Below, in pieces: positions 26,301 to 28,975 of a stretch of DNA of 28,975 nucleotides. The first letter of the stretch is position 1. The number at the start of each line of letters is the position of its first letter. The stretch covers positions 1-28,975 of the forward strand of contig JBBHKE010003179.1 in the NCBI GenBank assembly GCA_037447655.1, given 5' to 3'. The stretch is from Zygnema cylindricum. Taxonomy: Eukaryota > Streptophyta > Zygnematophyceae > Zygnematales > Zygnemataceae. A program made the position numbers and the translations under genes. The notes beneath the pieces were generated by a model, which searched no databases, was not told where the DNA came from, and saw only the letters and a program-made list of their open reading frames with translations.

Positions 26301-27419
26301 GCAATATCAAATCCTTGGGAATTTTCCATGCAGCTATGAAAGTCCAGCTTAAAATTAGCACAATGCCATTCAAAATAGATATAAGTCAACCTGAGTCAAA
26401 ATGGCCATGTAAAGAACAAAACACAAAAGGCGTCCAACCAAATATTAGACAAGCTTGGGTCAAAATCGCATGTAAATTGCAAAAGACAGAAGGCCTGTAG
26501 ACATGTACCAGATGTAAGAAAGTGAGAGATAATGTTCGCAACAACCATGCAATTTAGCTATGTTTCAAAAACTAGTAACTGCTACGAGTGACCCCTGGTC
26601 ATCGTAATATTATGAAGCGCACTTTATTATTGATGGAATGCAAACAAGTGTGGAACAGACAAAGGTTTGGTTAGACGCCAAAGCTAAAATTAGATTCAAA
26701 CAATATGATTTCAAAGCTCATTCCAGGTTGTGAAGTGCCACGAACCTCATAGCAGGCAGCCTGTCCAGGTGGAATAATTCCTTTTTTAAGATCTCCTCCA
26801 AAAACCCCATCTTTTCGCCGACTGTCAATGGCATCGAGCATTTGTTGAGAATGTCGGAGATCATTCATTGTGTGTGGTTCACTGCTATCTTTCAGATGTT
26901 GTAGCTTGTTCCTGAAATGGAAAGAAAGAAATTTTCAAACCAAGAAGATTTGCAATACCATACAAACTTCGATGTTAGTGAATATTTTTGAGGTGCTTCC
27001 TCATAAATCAACATAGAAATAATGAAATACATCCTTCCCGAAACAAGATTTAGCATAAAAAAGTGTCCTAGGAAGAAGAAACAAAAACAACTTCGTCAAA
27101 GACGTAGAAATGTCACAATGTCATTGCTTTTCAATTTTAAAAAGCAGGTTTCTAGAGAATTTTCCACCTTATGCAAAACACAAAAGTTAATGACAAAGAT
27201 ACTTGGCTCTGACGTCACAAACGTCACAAACCTGATGCCAGTAAGATTACTGTAAATGTCCTTTATCTGAGGGGACATTTGTGTCCAATCTTGGGGCCTG
27301 TCGCCGTTACTTTCATCACTTTTGTTATATTCCACTTTCGACTTTTCTTTTGTCATGGTGCCTTCATGTTGTTTCATCTCGTGAGATTCTTGTGACTTCG
27401 GCCTCATCATTTGTGCCAT
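20273..27419 (-). CDS. Six-repeat helical protein, DUF2408-like (13 exons, 635 aa)
   Basis: Exons, 5' to 3': 27419-27232, 26911-26746, 25851-25687, 25022-24911, 24664-24583, 24278-24122, 23628-23444, 23189-23027, 22778-22608, 22015-21904, 21437-21356, 21015-20871, 20452-20273. All introns are GT-AG and the 1908 nt stay in frame. Six repeats of about 90 aa have the core L-x-x-ID-x-x-R-x-D-G-V-F-x-G...I-P-x-G-Q at residues near 90, 177, 265, 378 (lost), 467 and 557 (lost). Repeats 2 and 5 carry YTFEDLRQYEQ and YTFEELRHYEQ. No signal peptide or membrane segment is seen, so it is probably soluble. The layout recalls fungal DUF2408 (from memory); function unknown. Residues 40-318 and 329-605 are tandem halves. 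Element E overlaps the last 43 coding bases (20273-20315) and supplies the stop. Confidence 0.85.
20660..20905 (-). repeat. Three copies of the exon 12 tail with 5' splice site
   Basis: The end of exon 12 (AAGTGCATGTACAG then GTAAAGGG; donor at 20870) is repeated at 20769-20810 (AAGTGCATTTACTGCAG then GTAAAGAG) and at 20679-20720 (AAGTGCATTTACAGCAAG then TAATTT). G/A-rich spacers separate them on the minus strand. The middle copy keeps a donor as good as the real one. No acceptor precedes the copies, so they could act only as alternative 5' sites, and the extension would read a stop. Confidence 0.75.
21216..21340. repeat. (CT)n tract in intron 11 of the minus-strand gene
   Basis: About 120 bp of CTCTCC variants on the plus strand, thus G/A-rich on the coding strand, lying right after the 5' splice site of exon 11. 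Open frames across it are artefacts. Confidence 0.9.
25079..25567. mobile_element. Element family D, copy 3, in intron 3 of the minus-strand gene
   Basis: A 489-bp element with ends CACCGTGAATCGCTATTAGCG and, on the opposite strand, CACCGTGAATCGCTATTAGCG (perfect over about 21 bp). It is flanked by TA (25077-25078 and 25568-25569). The ends are the best preserved in the window, suggesting the youngest copy. The interior (GTGTGGTGTACGG, TACCTTTTTAAATATAAAAGTAC) matches D copies 1 and 2. It lies between exons 3 and 4 and is spliced out. Confidence 0.85.
26388..26509. repeat. Diverged tandem repeat of about 61 bp in intron 2
   Basis: GAGTCAAAATGGCCATGTAAAG...AAAAGGCG recurs about 61 bp later as GGGTCAAAATCGCATGTAAATTG...AGAAGGCC. 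No coding meaning is seen in this intron (26747 down to 25852). Confidence 0.5.
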
Positions 27420-27561
27420 CCTTTAGAGATTTTTTCTTCACAAGTTTAGCTGGCGTAGGATAAAATTCGAATTTTGTGCAAATTCGAACGATTTCCTCAC
27501 GAGCCTAATTCAAGTAAGTTGAAGTTTGTACAACAGAGGATTAGGACGGAAAGTGTAAGAC
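27420..27561. promoter_or_regulatory. Probable divergent promoter region
   Basis: Only 142 bp separate the ATG of the minus-strand gene from the first ATG of the plus-strand unit, so both promoters must lie here or overlap the transcripts. A 23-bp inverted repeat, TTCGAATTT at 27466-27474 and AAATTCGAA at 27480-27488 with a 5-bp spacer, is the only symmetrical motif and a candidate operator-like site. No TATA box is obvious. Confidence 0.45.
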
Positions 27562-27684
27562 ATGAACAAGACACGCAAGCTTTTAGCTCGCAGGAAAGTA
27601 ACAAAGAACGATGGCTACTTTATATATGCTGGTCAGAAAGCCCTTGTCAAAGTTGAAATGATCGAGCAACTGTTGACTCTATAT
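27562..27684 (+). CDS. Possible first exon of an unrecognised plus-strand gene
   Basis: The ATG at 27562 opens MNKTRKLLARRKVTKNDGYF, a basic N-terminus, and continues to MIEQLLTLY before a weak donor (TATAG|GTTTAT). An alternative reading runs on to a donor near 27785 (GGAG|GTTAAA). I cannot join it securely to the exon at 28285, and the product is not recognised. The frame at about 27742-28100, containing FGFADALKLSRMVLEG and NEQDSDRTVFALGPK, may be a second exon. Confidence 0.35.
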
Positions 27685-28284
27685 AGGTTTATACATATTG
27701 TGCTCGTTCCATGCATGTTACTTTGCCGTCGTTGTGAAGGTTCGCCGGAGTACCTGCTTCTGGAACGGAGATTGGCGGCCGGAGGTTAAATAACATGCAA
27801 AATGACACTTGCCGCAAAACTGAGCTTTTCCAATGTTTTGGCTTTGCTGACGCACTAAAATTAAGTCGCATGGTTCTAGAAGGAGCCGCCGTATTAACAG
27901 TCGTCAAACTACCGTACAGTACACAGAGAACCGCTATCAGCGTTAATGAACAAGATTCTGACCGGACAGTTTTTGCCCTCGGACCCAAAATAGCGTTTCT
28001 TAATGAATTTATTATTAATATGAGGCCTGTTTTGGTGCTGGTACTTCTATTTCCACAGTGTGGTGTGTCAGAGGAACTCCATGTTAGATGCGTATTATAG
28101 ATGATTAATAGCGTGTATACTGTATCAATACTGTATTTTACTGCACTAGGAGCCGCAGTTTAGTTATTGTCTGATACGGCGGTCGTGCAAGTCGGATAGC
28201 TTCGTCTGACGACAAAGCCGAAATTATGTCGTAACATACTCAAGAGTTAATGCCTGCACAATTTGGACGTGTCGGTTCCTTCAG

Positions 28285-28557
28285 GGCCAAAAGCTGCGAG
28301 ACGTCTCCTTCGACATACGACAAAAAACAAAGGAATTTTTTCCACTGTGCACCGACTTCTACGGAGAGAATTTGGATCTGACGGTCGATTTGCCCACCTT
28401 AGAATGCGCCGTGGAATATATTTCCGTGCATTTAGTAACGAAAATTCATGCTTTAGTAATTTCGTACATGATAGCGGCGCCAAGCGCGCTGTCTCCCCTG
28501 GATCGCGTGCACGAAATCGTTCTCCTGACAGGGTCTTTTGTCCGGATGCCAATGCAT
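28285..28557 (+). CDS. Internal exon of an unrecognised protein (91 codons)
   Basis: A 273-bp open stretch between a good acceptor (TTCCTTCAG|G) and a strong donor (CAT|GTAAGA), with phase 0 at both ends. It translates as GQKLRDVSFDIRQKTKEFF..., with a central LDLTVDLPTLECAVEYISV and a C-terminal SPLDRVHEIVLLTG. It reads as an ordinary soluble, largely helical segment, and its GC content is above that of the flanks. I do not recognise the family. The gene would continue beyond this window or into 28600-28975, where frames are broken. Confidence 0.5.
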
Positions 28558-28975
28558 GTAAGACTTTAGATACCCGTACAAAAAGTGACAGGCGTTACCC
28601 AGACATATGCACTATTTTGTACGGAATTGGACGCTTATTTCAAATTTCACCTACATAGAGCTCCGTTATTTCCTGTTACCCGGAGCTCAGGGCGGCATGG
28701 ATTCCCTCGCAGATGCTCCTATAAACACGTGGCATTTGTCAGCGCGACTAGAGGCACAATGCTCTCTTGCGACACAGAAGGCGTAGAGGAGATTGTCTGC
28801 TAAAGTTTCAGAGGATGAACAACGTCGAAACTTAAGCAAGAAGACAAGCAAAGGGATCAAAAAGAGAAGCAAACAGTTGAAGAGAAATATTGCAAATCAT
28901 CAACACGGAGATGTAGCAAATAGTTGACAAAAGAAAAACCGCGAAAAGCAAAGCGATCAAAAGTGAGAGGGAAGA
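28558..28975 (+). other. Downstream part of the plus-strand unit, unresolved
   Basis: Several short frames compete: 28585-28803, and a basic tail frame near 28795-28924 starting KVSEDEQRRNLSKKTSKG. The first holds an acceptor-like CCCTCGCAG at 28711. I cannot choose a splice path. Confidence 0.3.

Overview
This is a eukaryotic nuclear window, AT-rich and full of introns and repeats. It most likely comes from a plant-lineage (streptophyte) genome. The main reason is a complete nodulin-26-like aquaporin (NIP) gene whose five-exon layout matches the arrangement I know from land-plant NIPs, with introns after the RFPLKE, ATDSRA and AGP positions. Ty1/copia gag remnants and many short non-autonomous DNA transposons fit that view. 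The exact lineage cannot be read from the sequence.

Layout. 1-4.5 kb is intergenic DNA built largely of nested short inverted-repeat elements. 4.64-9.44 kb (+) holds the NIP gene, which encodes 280 aa; its introns carry a minisatellite, a long (TA)n tract, CT tracts and a TTATCA tract. 9.4-13.8 kb is another cluster of MITE-like elements, one copy nested inside a relative. 13.9-16.7 kb holds two decayed copia fragments facing each other. 16.72-17.32 kb is a large inverted repeat whose outer ends look like tRNA (Pol III A/B boxes), running up to a 10-N assembly gap. 17.34-18.22 kb is a run of two-copy tandem duplications. 19.58-20.32 kb holds two more elements, the second running into the last exon of the next gene.

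20.27-27.42 kb (-) is a 13-exon gene that I reconstructed with all splice phases consistent. It encodes a 635-residue protein with six copies of a helical repeat (core ID-x-x-R-x-D-G-x-F followed by I-P-x-G-Q). The six repeats arose as 2 x 3 by tandem duplication of a six-exon block. The pattern recalls the fungal DUF2408 family; its function is unknown. A 142-bp intergenic stretch separates it from a divergent plus-strand transcription unit (27.56 kb onward). Only one exon of that unit (28285-28557) is convincing, and I do not recognise its product.

Two themes recur. First, exon tails including their 5' splice sites have been copied into the intron just downstream, three times in two genes. 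Second, short elements insert at TA or TWA, into each other and into genes. The neighbouring genes show no functional link, as expected for a eukaryotic locus.
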